Below, piece after piece: positions 44,287-56,030 of a stretch of DNA of 64,000 bases. Each line of letters begins with the position of its first letter. Position 1 is the stretch's first letter. The translations under genes and the position numbers were made by a program. Origin of the DNA: Nilaparvata lugens (Eukaryota > Arthropoda > Insecta > Hemiptera > Delphacidae); the NCBI RefSeq assembly GCF_014356525.2, contig NC_052507.1, forward strand, positions 43,426,687 to 43,490,686, in the 5' to 3' direction. Under the pieces are notes generated by a model, which did not search any database, was not told the origin of the DNA, and saw nothing but the letters and a program-made list of their open reading frames with translations.

Positions 44287-44512
44287 TGCCCTGCTTGGCT
44301 GCAGTCGGTAGAGCATGAATTACAAGATATATAACCCTTATTGTGGTTCCTAGAATAATAATAATACCAATTTCTTACTGGCTCGCCCAGGAGCTCCCGC
44401 AGTTCTCTGGTCTTGCTGGTTACTGACGTCGGCTGCTCCAACAGTCCACAATAATTGCTGTGACTGATTTGTTGAATTCCGCAAATGCAGATGCGATAAT
44501 TTAAGTTGCTGC
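44287..44512 (+). repeat. tRNA-like head of repeat R (SINE-like), copy 1
   Basis: The stretch gccctgcttggctgcagtcg followed by gtagagcatg strongly resembles the 5' half of a tRNA-Lys-type gene, including an A-box-like TGGCTGCAGTCGG. About 30 bases on, gtggttcc is a weak B-box remnant. The body that follows is shared with copy 2. A tRNA-derived SINE is the simplest reading. Confidence 0.6.
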
Positions 44513-44711
44513 AACTTAATACTATGACTTTGAGATTCTTCAAATCAGATTTGCTGTTACTGGATAATTTAGATAATTTAGATAAATGCTGTTACTTAAT
44601 AATCTCTGGAACGTATTATTTCCAAAGATTTGATAATCAATGTTGTATATCGCTGCTTTCCCCAACTTATCCGGTGAAGAATATAGTTGGCTGGTAATCT
44701 TAATGATTTTT

Positions 44712-45232
44712 CCCACAGTTGAGTTGAAAAGTGGCCATTGCTGCACTGATTACAGAACGCAAAGAATCACTTTTCCACTCTAGTGCGGGAAAAATTTTTC
44801 AGCACTCCAGATTTGCAACATGGCAACGCAAAATACTTAGTAGGTTATATGGAGCAACAGTGCAGCAAAATCAAAATGAAGTTGGTAACAGTGACTGGGC
44901 TGCTATAGTGAGCAGAGGTGCAACGAAGCACAACGAGCACCTTATTAAGTATATATTACAACCAAGGGAAAAATTTTCATTCAATTTGACAATAAATTAA
45001 GGTTTTTATCAATAATAAAATTACACAGAAAAACATTTGATGCATTTCAGGCAATTTTACCCATAATTATCCAATTTTCATGTTCAATGGTAACTGTAGG
45101 AAAAACTTAATGTGAAATACGTGCGCAAAGTTCCTCTGCTGCACTCAACAAACCATTCCGTCCTCACCCACGGCTTGGGCGTAAACGTTTCTTTCGGTGC
45201 AGCAAACTGTCGCTTTGCGCACTAGTTGCACA
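44712..45232. mobile_element. 0.5-kb insertion in repeat R copy 1
   Basis: Present only in copy 1. The flanks read atttttc on the left and tatttc on the right, possibly a worn target duplication. It holds an 89-codon ORF (44731-45000) with no recognised domain. Family unknown. Confidence 0.5.
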
Positions 45233-45544
45233 AATAACTATTTCAATACTGGTAACAGATTATAACGAGATTGGTCATGCATGGAGATAGGGGAATAAAT
45301 AAAGGATACATTATCAAATATTGAAACAAATATATTGACAAATAAATAAATATATAGAGCAACAAGTATAAAAAAAGAACAAATATATATATATATATAT
45401 CGAAAAAATATCACAGATAGCTCACTTATTTGGTTTTGCTTTTAGCACGAAAAGTTACCATGTGCTTCTTAAATCATCAATCATATGCATTTAAATTATG
45501 CAGCTCAGTTATCAACTTGCTGTTGCTTGTCGAATAAAATCTCA

Positions 45545-46690
45545 TATACATTCTTTCCAAATTAATAAAAAAAACTAATTGATAAATTATCAATCTCAAA
45601 TATATTAATATGTATTTCTCAGGCCTAAAGGTTCGGCCTCTGGTGGAAATTAGATATATCAATTTATCCAGTGAACATGAGCTTCATTTATATCTTTATA
45701 ATTCACTAATGAAAGAATGATTGAGTGAGCATATAAATTATAGCATCAAAATTCAAATTTTTCATCTGTGCATACTCAAACATGTAAATCTGATATATAG
45801 TTCTTAATCAATAGAAATCCCTTCTTATGTTTCAAGCCTTACACAAGTTTGACATTAATTTCAATATTTAAATAACCTTTCGACGAGCTAGCATTATAGA
45901 TCTTGTTCCACTCGAAGCACTGAGGGCGCCCTAGATATATATTTCCTTTTAACTATATAACTCACGTGTCAAAATTCACAAGATGATGATGGCGATCCAA
46001 ATTCTTCCATCGTCTTAGGTTTTCTAGTGGCTGAAGTCGTCCTCTCCAAGGGAATAAATGAATATCTGTATGACTCACGCCTTAATACGGCCTCACTGAG
46101 TCCTATGAAATTAATTATTGAATTTGAACTTAAACTTTTCAAATGTACAATTATTAACAAAGAAGGGACTTGTGCTCTACAAAATTGGTGGCTGTTCCTG
46201 GTGACCTCTGGCAAAAAAGTGGGCTCTCATCTACCTCTATTCTCTACGATCATACTTCTGTATTCCAAATTTGCATATTATTTAAATATTAAACTACTAT
46301 GCCATTACATAATCAAAATAGTCCGTGTCAATCTGCTAGGCTATTACATGAATATTATATGTTATATTTCATAATCACTCAGATTACATCTGGTACATGA
46401 ACTGAGTAGTGATAACTTACAAATTCTTATCATTTATATAAATAATGAGGTTTATTTTTGAAACGACTCACTTTTACCGCCAGTCAGTTACTGCATTTTG
46501 ATTGGCTTATCCCAAAATTACAAATGAGCCTGATAGAATATACACACTTCCTCAATACTTTTATTTATTTTACATATTTTGTACATGCTCATTTGACATA
46601 ATAAATATTTTTAGGTTTATTAAATTGTTTTTTCTTTTACAATAACATGCCATGCGGTTACCAAATCCTCTGGTCTCATCTTAATTGAAT
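45545..46690. other. Segment unique to repeat R copy 1
   Basis: About 1.15 kb with no counterpart in copy 2, which jumps from aaaatctcag to the cacaggtg block. It could be an insertion in copy 1 or a deletion in copy 2. No coding domain was seen; ORFs at 46027-46374 and on the opposite strand are unrecognised. Confidence 0.45.
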
Positions 46691-47010
46691 GCTATTTATT
46701 TACAACTGAATTTTGCCACAGGTGTCTGGCTAAATTTCAAATTATACGGCTTGACCGATTATTCAGGTTGCTGACCAGTAAGTATTATAGAGCCTAACCT
46801 CAAAAATTAATTATTTTATATAATTAAATGAATAGCAATAAAATTCTTTTCTATTTTGCTGTTCGAATTGCAGCCAGGATACCCGTTATTATCTAATCTC
46901 TAACTTGTTGATATTGCACCCGGCGATAACAGAGCAGCTGTTTGCTAGAGACCTATAAAATCTTTTCATTTAGTGATTTTGCCAGTTATTCAAAATAATC
47001 TGTTATATAA

Positions 47011-48300
47011 GCGCCCCTGAATTTGAATTCAAAATATTTTGAGAATCAATAATGTTTTTAATACAAATTCTCCCTCTAACACATAAACATAACCTAAAAT
47101 ATCCACCAAAAACACTTTCAAAACTTTACAACAACTCGCAGACTCTTTCTGCGTACGCCCCCCTAAGTCTCATCAATACAATAACAAGTTCCTCCTTATC
47201 AACATGAAAATATCATAAATATAACATCTTAATTCCATTTCTCCCTTCTCTAACAATAATACAACATTTTCAAATCTGCCGCTCGGCAGTGATACCAACT
47301 CACATCTTCATAACACCAACATCTGAATTCTCAATACAATAAATCAATAAATCTCTTTCTAAATACATTCGAGTATCATTGGGCTCATACTTCATTTACA
47401 ATTTTTAGGTCTCTTATTCTAATAATATTCTCTAGATACAGGTACAATTTTTCATTTTGCTATGTTCTTGGTTTTGGCTTCATTTGGTAACTGGTTTCGC
47501 TTGAGGTTTTGGTAACAACATATAAATGATAATAATAATTATATAAAACATCTGAATAAATATATATAAACAAAAATTGATACAATAAATAACAGAAATA
47601 ACTTTGGGAACATTCACTTCACATTGATATGTGTTTAACAGGGCTATATGCTTTTGATTTGGTTAGCATTGGCTAGTCTACAATTCCTTCATAAGTCACA
47701 ATTTCTCATTTCTCATCTTTTGGTTCAAAGTAAACCTGGCTCCTGCAATTTTTCCATTTAAAAGTAATTATCTTATTTTATTTCGAATATTCTATCTTGT
47801 GGCCTTTTCAAATCGATAAATAGACAGGAAACAAATAATTTAAAAATTTTTCCTTGGTTTGTTGCAGGTATCTATCAGCTAGGGCATATTGAAAATCGAA
47901 TTTGGTGACATGAGGCGACGTTCCAATACTAAATTTATTTAGGCAGGTCAGTATTTTGTTGATAATATTGTTTTTATTTGTTTTCTTATCAAATTTGCTT
48001 CAAATTCTGTGATATGGCTTGTAAAATTGTTGTAGTTATCTGGTTTCTTCTTCTGTGGCATTGCTGCTGTAGATTGATGTAGGCCATTAGGTTATCAGCT
48101 ATAGTTTATCCATTATCTGTTTGCTATTGATAAATGAGGCCTTCCTATTATTGTTAATTTTTCCTTCATAAATTCAAAGGCCCGGTATCTTGTGTACTTC
48201 TTCAAATAGCTCCTTGCTCCTTCAATGATAATTTATTTTGATTTATCCAAAGCTTTCCATTTATTTTCTTTCAATAGTATCCACATAGTTTCTTTATCAA
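47011..48300. other. Unassigned region
   Basis: About 1.3 kb. On the minus strand short open pieces such as YLKKYTRYRAFEFMKEKL (about 48150-48210) suggest a decayed continuation of the gag-like gene to the right, but stops are frequent and no domain is clear. Confidence 0.35.
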
Positions 48301-50093
48301 CAACCTTAATCATATCAGGAAACAATTACATAAAACAAGATTTCTCATAGGCCATAAATTTCTTCAATAATATTATCATCTTCATTATCCCATTAACATC
48401 ACAATTTTTAACAAACATCACAGCCTTAATAACAAACAATTTCACCATACAAGATTTCCAACAGTCAACAAATTCCTTCAACAACGGCATCATAGCTTTT
48501 AGTATAATTTTAATATTGCAATTTCTATCAAATACCACAGTCTTACATATAATGAACATAGAACTATAAATTAAACATTTGATTATCTTGTTCAAAATAT
48601 AAACTCTTAACACATAATCAGGTACTTTCACTTTCCATATATAATTCATCAACTCCATTACATGAAGCACATTTCTTCATCATCCATTAATTTCTCCAGA
48701 CAATTTATTTCCTTTTAATCCAGGTCGTAGTTCTTATTTAATTCTTCTTTGATTTTTGGCCTATTCCCTTTACATATCCTATTTTCGCGATCATGATGAT
48801 GAGCAGCTTTCTTGAATTTTATATGCTGCGGATGCATGATGGTGGTCCGTTCCTGTCCTCCATCCTGGTGTCAGTCGTCCGGTGTCCTCCTCGGGTGCTT
48901 GAAGTGGGCATGAAGTGGTTCCTCCCTCGTCACTTCAATTTCCGGGCCTTGTGTTGCTGGTTCCTTCGGTCCTTCCTGGTGCCATTCTCTCGGTCCCCCA
49001 TGGGGTCCTTGGCATGCTGCGGTGGAGGTGTCCATTTATGCACGTGTGCAGGTCCTGTGCGCGGATCTGGTACATTGTCAATCTGCTCCATATTCACCAA
49101 CTCCTTGATTGTGCAATCCTGGTGGCTGTTGGTGTTCTCCTGTGGTGATGGAATATGTTTACTAATGTTTAGGGTCGGTACACTGATTGGATTGAGTTTT
49201 ATGTTGTATGTTCCCTGTAAGGTGATGATTGCCGGTGGGCGATTTTCGGGGGGGGGGGGAATAGAAGGTTCAATAGTGATTGCTGCTTATGGAGTGTCTC
49301 CTCCGATTTTGGTAATGTTACTTCTTGTGAGTCTTTATGAAATGTTGTATATACCCTTGGATAGCTCCTTCCAAAGATTACATGATTCTACATTCTGATT
49401 AATATTAATCTTCAATTGATTTATTTGCGTGCACATACTGGTTTGTTTACTATGAATAGATGCAATAGTACTAGTGTTTCTATCTACTATATAGGTCATA
49501 TTCCGGTTAGTAATCGCAACCTGTTTCTGAATTTCTTGTTGACAATCAGCTTTAATACTTGTTGCTATTTCCTGAATTTGCGAGGTGTTTTGTACTGTTT
49601 ACACATTCAATTTACAAGTAACGGTATCTATTCTTTCTGCTGAACCTGTTGTAATTTTTCCTGATTTTCAGTTTGTAAATCTATCATTACCTTTAATTCT
49701 TCCCTATAACTTTCTACCTTGCTGTCAATAGCGTCCAACTTACGTTCTACTGCTTGTATTGTGCCCGCTGTTTCCTTACCCATCCTTACTGACATATCCT
49801 CCAATGATTCCTGCACTTCCCTCATTTCCACCTTTATATCCTTCTTTACTCTGGCCATTGTTTTCCATAAACTGTTAGAAAATGATTTGAGAATCCTCTC
49901 TAACATAATCCTCCTTCTTGCTCCTTGGGAGATATTTGATGATTTATCACTGTTCCCAGGATTCATGGCGGTGACTGAAGATATCTAGTCAGTGGACTCC
50001 ATTGCGCCCCCCTCAGCGTCAACTACCGCTACTTCCACTGTCGGCAGTGTGTCTGCTACATCACTTTGCGCAGACGAAAAGAGACTCATTTTA
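48300..50093 (-). pseudogene. Decayed gag-like gene with coiled coil
   Basis: On the minus strand a frame opens at ATG 50093 (MSLFSSAQSDVADTL), hits a TAG at about 49987, and resumes MNPGNSDKSSNIS. A long charged coiled coil follows (VKKDIKVEMREVQESLEDMS). Further left, other frames read QIQEIATSIKADCQQEIQKQ, RPPAIITLQGTYNIKLNP and a Pro/basic-rich stretch VHKWTPPPQHAKDPMGDREN. A coiled coil followed by a Pro- and basic-rich tail suits a retrotransposon gag. No zinc knuckle or pol was found, so the family is open. Confidence 0.45.
48340..48570. repeat. Imperfect internal tandem repeat
   Basis: Segments near 48338 and 48450 share order: caagatttc, aaatt(c)cttcaa and atcat with about 110 bp spacing. 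This suggests an old local duplication inside the decayed minus-strand gene. Confidence 0.45.
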
Positions 50094-50284
50094 AAAGGAT
50101 AATGTGTCAAAAATTTAAGAAAGTGAAAGTTTGGCTAACAAGGCCTTTATAGTGGTCCACAAGATAGAATTTACAAGTGTTGAGTGTTAAAAAGTTTTCA
50201 AACCAAGGATGACTCACATAAACGAACAGATATGCCAATTTAAAGCTTATTTTGTTTTATGTCCTATCTAGATCTGTCAATTTG
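50094..50284. other. Flank of the gypsy element
   Basis: Sequence between the gag-like ATG and the gypsy target duplication; no feature seen. Confidence 0.4.
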
Positions 50285-50289
50285 CTCTG

Positions 50290-50700
50290 TGTAGTATAAC
50301 AACATATGTTTTGAATTTGTTATTACTGTTACTAAGTCTCCAAACAAACTCATTCCAATTCGAAACCTGTATAGTTCAAGTTATTAAAAACCAAAGACCT
50401 TAAAGATGCATAGACTCACATGCAGCGCTAGTGTCATACTTGGAATTGAAATCTGTCATTGAGGGGGCAACCCATAAGATTATTACATACCAGTGCCACC
50501 AATGGCTTTGTGATCTATAGTATTACAAATATATTTATATAATATCTCGTGCTAAAATACCCCAATGGCGGCCAATTTCAAGTAAGAGCTATCATTGGGA
50601 AGGCATAGGCATTGTGGGTCTATTTCTCATTTAGGTCTTTGTTAAAAACCTTTCTCGAGGAAATAAATACTATGTCGTGTTTACTCTCATTCCTATTACA
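50290..50700 (+). repeat. Gypsy 5' LTR (411 bp)
   Basis: Starts tgtagtataacaacatatg and ends cattcctattaca. Its first about 105 bp and last about 50 bp match the 3' LTR. The middle 258 bp is absent there. Confidence 0.88.
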
Positions 50701-50724
50701 ATTTTAATAACTTGATATTGTAAA

Positions 50725-51358
50725 ATGAATACAATACTGAAGCCAGACAAGTTTAGTGTTGATCCAAACTCATCAACTGCAAGCAAGGAATGAACACATT
50801 GGCACAAAACTTTTCAGAACTCCATTACCAGTATCGCACCACAATCATCAGACTCTGAGAAGTTCAAAACACTTATCAACTTCATCACTCCAGATATTTA
50901 TGAGTACATAAGCGAAAGTGGTATGTATAATGATGCTATACCTACTTTAAGGAGAATCTATGTAAAACCTGTAAATGAAATATTTTCAAGATATAAACTA
51001 TCTGCACGTCAACAACAGCCTGATGAGAGTATTGATCAATATCTTCAAGCCTTAAAACTATTAAGTAAGGACTGTGAGTTTAAAGCTGTGACAGCTGAAA
51101 GGGGAATAGGGATGATTATATTCGTGACACATTTATTGCTGGAATGAAGTCTCCTACAATTCGCCAGCCTTTACTAGAGAATGTTGCATTAACACTAGAA
51201 GAGGCATATAGTCAAGCCAGATCCCTGGAACTTGCATATGCACAATCATCAGCTTTCCAATCTTCATCCTAATTAAATGCAACTTCTTCCCAAAATACTC
51301 AAGCAAGCAATCAGAATACTGATTCAGGAAACTGTTCATTAGCTGCTGCTGATGAAAA
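50725..51358 (+). pseudogene. Gypsy gag
   Basis: The frame begins MNTILKPDKFSVDPNSS, has a TGA where a Trp codon is expected (about 50788), and continues through FKTLINFITPDIYEYI, NEIFSRYKLSARQQQPDESI and DQYLQALKLLSKDC. This is the capsid-type core of Ty3/gypsy gag. After a frameshift near 51105 it reads FIAGMKSPTIRQPLLEN. It builds the particle around the RNA. Confidence 0.82.
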
Positions 51359-52426
51359 ATGCTATTTTTTGGTAATCTGAGACATCCTCGGGTCAGCTGC
51401 CCAGCTGAAAATACAATTTGTCATAATTGTGGAAAACAGGGGCACTTTGCTAAGGTCTGCAGGTCGAGTAAATTACAAACCAAACAATCAGAAAAATCGA
51501 AAGATATTATGAACTCTATTGACCTAGGAGCTTCACTTGGAGGATTGACAAAGAGTACAGTACAAGCCCTGGTTAATGGAAAATCTGTCTCTGCTTTGAT
51601 AGATACAGGGAGTTCTCTGAGTTTTATAAACAATTCTACTGCTCTCAACCTAGGTCTTCCTATAAGACCAGGTAGGGGTACTGTATCAATGGCGACTACA
51701 TCAATCACATCCAATATAACAGGACAATGCTTAGTAGATCTTGTCATTCTTGATCACTGTTACAAACAAGCAAATCTTCCGGTCTTACCAGAGCTTTGTG
51801 AGGATATAATTGTTGAACATGTTATTTTGAAAAACCATGAAAGTATTGAAGTAGTTTTTGGTGGAAAAAAGCCGTGGTTAACCGTATGCAGCGTGGCAGC
51901 CTCAACTGTAGAACCGGTGTCATTGTTTTCTAATTTAAAACCGGAATGTAAACCAATTGCAATCAAATATCATCGACACAGTATGGATGATTTGAAGTTT
52001 ATTGAAAATGAAGTAAGTAAAATGCTTAAAGACAATGTTATAGAGCCCAACATTTCTCCATGGAGAGCTCAAACGTTAGTGGTTACAAATGAAAATCATA
52101 GAAAAAGAATGGTCATTGATTACTCCAAAACTATAAATCGTTTTACATTACTGGATGCTCACCCACTACCAAGAATCGATGATATTGTAAACAAAGTTGC
52201 AAATTATGAGTTTTTCAGTACTATCGACTTTAAAAGTGCATACCACCAAATAACGATAAAAAAAGAAGAAAAGCACTACACAGCATTTGAGGCATGTAGT
52301 CAACTCTATGAGTTTAAATGCAATCCGTTTGGGGTCACTAATGGAGTGGCAGTGTTCCAACATGTAATTGACCAAGTTATACGGTCTGAACAGCTACTAG
52401 ACACTTATGCTTACCTTGATGATGTG
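51359..52426 (+). pseudogene. Gypsy zinc knuckle, protease and RT N-terminal half
   Basis: A continuous frame holds CHNCGKQGHFAKVC (a CCHC knuckle; a preceding one is degraded), the protease site SALIDTGSSLSFI, and then the RT with EVSKMLKDNVIEPNISPW. FSTIDFKSAYHQI, NPFGVTNGVAVFQ and the catalytic YLDD at 52412-52423 follow. The frame is lost just after YLDD and continues one base over at 52407-53372. Confidence 0.9.
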
Positions 52427-53372
52427 GCAAACAATCTGTGGCAAAACACAGGAGCAACACGATATAAACTTGAAAAAGTTTATCAACGCTGCAAACAAAT
52501 ACTACCTAACTATCAATAATGAGAAGTCTTCATTTTCACTGAAATCGATCAACTTGTTGGGCTATCATATATCTAATAAACCTATCAAGCCTGACCCCAG
52601 CCGATTGGAACCACTGAAAAATTTACCTCCTCCTAGAGACACTGCACCGCTGAGGAGGACCCTTGGTATGTTTTCACATTATGCATCACTAATACCAGAT
52701 TATGCCACGAAGGTGATTCCTCTTGCCCGTACTGCTTTCCCTTGTCTAAAGCAGGGTTACAATCGTTTGAAACTAAAAAGTGAAATAATGGGGTCTGTAG
52801 TAAGCTGCATTGACCCTGAAGCACAATTCATTGTGGAAACTGATGCATCTGAGAGCACCATTGCTGCTACTTTGACTCAATCAAACCGTCCAGTTGCATT
52901 CTTCTCAAGGATACTTTCACCAGCAGAACAGGGAAATTCAAGTGTTGAGAAAGAAGCACAAGCCATTGTAGAAGCACTGCGAAAATGGCGTCACTACTTG
53001 GTTGGCAAACATTTCAAGCTAATTACCGATCAGAGGTCGGTAGCTTTCATGTTTGATAACAACCGTCATGGTAAAGTGAAAAATGAAAAGATAATGAGGT
53101 GGAAACTGGATCTGTCTTGCTTTCACTACGATATTGGCAAAGATAATATGGCTGCTGATGCTCTGTCTAGAGTATGTTCTTCAAACCAAAATCAGGAAAA
53201 TCTATTAGTTGATTTACATGAGTCTCTATGCCACCCAGTCATAACACGGTTGTACCACTGGGTTCAGAGTGAAAACTTACTCTACTCAATTGATGAAATC
53301 AGATGCATAACAAACTCCTGCAAAGTGTGTGCTGCTGTCAACCCCAATTCTTCAAACACAAAGGGGCTCTGA
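52407..53372 (+). pseudogene. Gypsy RT C-terminal half, RNase H and integrase zinc finger
   Basis: This frame picks up after YLDD with HDINLKKFINAANKYYLT, INLLGYHISN and PLRRTLGMFSHYASLIPD. The RNase H reads FIVETDASESTIAATL, VEKEAQAIVEALRKWRHYL and LITDQRSV, with AADALSRV at its end. An HHCC finger (HESLCHPVITRLYHW, CKVC) closes it. A frameshift near 53370 leads into the integrase core. Confidence 0.88.
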
Positions 53373-54294
53373 TTAAAGCCACTTCTGCATTTGAACGGCT
53401 AAATATCGATTTCAAAGGCCATCATCAAGTCGAAATCGTTATTTATTGGTGATAGTAGATGAGTTTCAACGGTTCCCTTTTGCTTTCTCATGTCCAGACA
53501 TGTCATCATCCACAGTTAAATCAAAACTGAAAACCCTGTTTTCTACGTTTGGGGTTCCTAGTTACAAACATTCAGACAGAGGAACATCATTTATGAGTCA
53601 AGACTTGAAAAATTACCTGAACTCGCATGGAATTGCAACTAGCAGAACCACTGCTTACAACCCAGCAGGTAATGGACAGGTTGAAAGATATAATGGTATT
53701 CTATGGAAAACGATTGAGCTAGCATCAAAATCACTTAATTTAGAAATAAATCAATGGGAGTCAGTTTCAGAAGATGCTCTTAGCTCAACAAGAACATTAC
53801 TTTGCACAGCCACAAATCAAACTCCTCATGAGCATATGTTCTTACACCCACGTAGTTCTGGAAACAATGGTGTTTCAGCTCCTTCTTGGCTTCTCAATTC
53901 CGGCCCTGTCTATTTAAAAAAATTCAATCGAACATCTAAATATGAGCCACTTGTTGGAGAGGTCCAACTTCTACATGGAAATGCTGAGTAGGCACATGTA
54001 AAGCTACCTGATGGAAGAGAAACCACAGTATCAACACGTCATCTTGCTCCAATTGGAGAGTACGAAAACAGAGATCACGAAGAACAAACCAATCCTGAAA
54101 ATGATGAAAATTCTCAATTACCAACTTCCGAACATGAACTTGAATACTTAATCCTCAAGCAACCCAAAACCAAGAAAACGAAACTAGTACTACTGCCGAG
54201 AGCTTACAACCTAGACAACAGACTACTGGACAAGAAAACCAAAATACATGTCCAAGAAGAAGTTTTAGAAATAGAAGACCTCCCAATTATTTGA
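53373..54294 (+). pseudogene. Gypsy integrase core and C-terminus
   Basis: The core reads LNIDFKG (first Asp, in a shifted frame at about 53400), VIVDEFQRFPF, HSDRGTSFMS (second Asp) and GNGQVERYNGILWKTI (Glu). A TAG at 53989 interrupts the C-terminal part, which then continues in frame through HVKLPDGRETTVSTRHLAP to a stop at 54294. Only a short gap separates it from the polypurine tract, so no env-like gene is present. Confidence 0.85.
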
Positions 54295-54316
54295 ATGACT
54301 ACATTCATTAACTTTT

Positions 54317-54327
54317 TGGGGGAAGAA
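54317..54327 (+). other. Gypsy polypurine tract
   Basis: The run gggggaagaa sits directly before the 3' LTR start tgtagt, as expected for plus-strand priming. Confidence 0.75.
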
Positions 54328-54480
54328 TGTAGTATAACAACATATGTTTTGAATTTGTTATTACTGTTACTAAGTCTCCAAACAAACTCATTCCAATTCG
54401 AAACCCGTATAGTTCAAGTTATTAAAAACCTTCCTTAAGGTATTAAATACTATGTCTTGTTTACTCTCATTCCTATTACA
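54328..54480 (+). repeat. Gypsy 3' LTR (153 bp, internally deleted)
   Basis: Same ends as the 5' LTR, but it lacks 258 bp. The missing piece lies between two ttaaaaacc words that are both still present in the 5' LTR, so deletion by short homology is likely. Confidence 0.88.
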
Positions 54481-54485
54481 CTCTG

Positions 54486-54939
54486 TATGCCAGTATTTAT
54501 AGCTATACGGCCTTCTCTTACAAACAATACCACACCAAATGAGATCAAAAGTCAATTTCCCACTAGCTTATTGATTGTAGCCTATAACATTAAACTGGCT
54601 TATATTCAACTTATTGGTGACTTGATAAAATTAAGCAATCTGAGCCAATAAAATATTCTAAAATATAGTTCCAACAATAATAAAATTTATAAAAATAATT
54701 TCTTCTTTGTTAAAGCCATTGACTCCAAAAAATATATTTTTTTTACATTGCTTGCAGACAGGAGTAAACTCTTATTGCCTATCATCCATTTATGACAAAT
54801 CTCAATCTGTATTGACTTGTCTATAATTATCAGCGATATACAGCCCTGATTTATACTCAATAATGTGATTTTATGAGCTCTGTTCTCATCACCAGTCCCA
54901 CGTTGAATGCGCCATGTTTAATTGTTTATGTCACATTAT
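54486..54939. other. Unassigned region
   Basis: About 450 bp of AT-rich flank; no feature seen. Confidence 0.4.
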
Positions 54940-54956
54940 TTCTTTCGATAACAAGT

Positions 54957-55160
54957 TGCCCTGCTTGGCTGCAGTCGGTAGAGCATGAATTACAAGATAT
55001 ATAACCCTTATTGTGGTTCCTAGAATAATGATAATACCAATTTCTTACTGGCTTGCCCAGGAGCTCCCGCAGTTCTCTGCTCTTGCTGGTTACTAACGTC
55101 GGCTGCTCCAACAGTCCACAATTATTGCTGTGAATGATTTGTTGAATTCCGCAAATGCAG
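54957..55160 (+). repeat. tRNA-like head of repeat R (SINE-like), copy 2
   Basis: Same tRNA-Lys-like start as at 44287 (ggctgcagtcggtagagcat) and the same body with gagctcccgcagttctctg. Having two copies makes a SINE-type origin more likely than a chance tRNA resemblance. Confidence 0.6.
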
Positions 55161-55478
55161 ATTTTGAGATTCTTCAAATCAGATTTGCTGTTACTGGATT
55201 AATTTATATAAATCTCTGGAACGTATTATCTCCAAAGATTTGATAATCAATGCTGTATATAGCTGCTTTCCCCAACTTATCCGGTGTAAAATATAGTTGG
55301 CTGGTAATCTTAATAATTTTTCAATACTGGTAACTAAATAGATTATAACGAGATTGGTCATGCATGGGGATAGGAAAATAAATAAAGGATACACCATCAA
55401 ATATTGACACAAATATATTACACAAAATAATAACGAATAAATAAATATATTAAGCAACAAGTATAAAAAATAAAATAA

Positions 55479-55479
<1 letters not shown>

Positions 55480-55516
<37 letters not shown>

Positions 55517-55527
55517 TATATATATAT
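55480..55527. repeat. (TA)n microsatellite
   Basis: Alternating TA tract inside repeat R copy 2. A shorter tract occurs at the same place in copy 1 (about 45383-45400). Confidence 0.9.
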
Positions 55528-56030
55528 CAAAAAAATATCACAGATAGCTCACTTATTTGGTTTTGCTTTTAGCACGAAAAGTTACCATGTGCTTCTTAAA
55601 TCATCAATCATAAATGAATTTAAAGTATGCAGCTTAGTTATCGACTTGCTGTTGCTTGTCGAATAAAATCTCAGAATAGAATAAAATGTGACCAGAGACA
55701 TCTTAAGTGAATGCTATTTGTTTACAACTAAATTGGCCACAGGTGTCTGGCTAAATTTCAAATTATACGGCTTGACCGATTATTTAGGTTGCCGACCAGT
55801 AAGTATTATAGAGCCTAACCTCAAAAATTCATCATTTTATATAATTAAATAAATAGCAATAAAATTCTTTTCTATTTTGCTGTTCGAATTACAGCCAGGA
55901 TACCCGTTATTATCTAATCTCTAACTTGTTGATATCGCACCCGGCGATAACAAAGCAGCTGTTTGTGAGAGACCTATAAAATCTCTTCATTTAGCGATAT
56001 TGCCAGTTATTCAAAATAATCTGTTATAAA

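Larger units (their letters stand above)
44265..47010 (+). repeat. Dispersed repeat R, copy 1 (long form with extra insertions)
   Basis: Segments match 54940-56030 in the same order: the tRNA-like head (44270-44510), the tatccggtg block (44520-44710), the gattggtcatgcatg block (45233-45540) and the cacaggtgtctggc block (46690-47010). Copy 1 has about 0.5 kb extra at 44712-45232 and about 1.15 kb extra at 45545-46690. The extra 0.5 kb is missing from both other copies, so it is an insertion in copy 1. Confidence 0.8.
50285..54485 (+). mobile_element. Ty3/gypsy LTR retrotransposon, complete ends, decayed
   Basis: Plus-strand element with LTRs at 50290-50700 and 54328-54480, both TG...CA, flanked by ctctg at 50285-50289 and 54481-54485. 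Internal order is gag, zinc knuckle, protease, RT, RNase H, integrase. A polypurine tract gggggaagaa precedes the 3' LTR. I could not identify a normal TGG-type primer-binding site after the 5' LTR. Multiple frameshifts and stops make it defective. Confidence 0.9.
54940..56030 (+). repeat. Dispersed repeat R, copy 2 (compact form)
   Basis: Compact copy with the tRNA-like head at 54957-55160, the tatccggtg block, the gattggtcatgcatg block, a TA microsatellite (55480-55527), and the cacaggtgtctggc block to about 56030. Similarity to copy 1 is high by eye. It lacks both extra segments of copy 1. Confidence 0.8.

Noticed and set aside
44287..44360. Functional tRNA gene
   Set aside because: Only the 5' half resembles a tRNA; the anticodon arm and T arm do not fold, and a second copy shares the flanking repeat.
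48793..49398. 201-codon plus-strand ORF
   Set aside because: Composition is hydrophobic and Cys-rich without a domain, and the minus strand of the same stretch reads like the gag-like gene, so this is its shadow.
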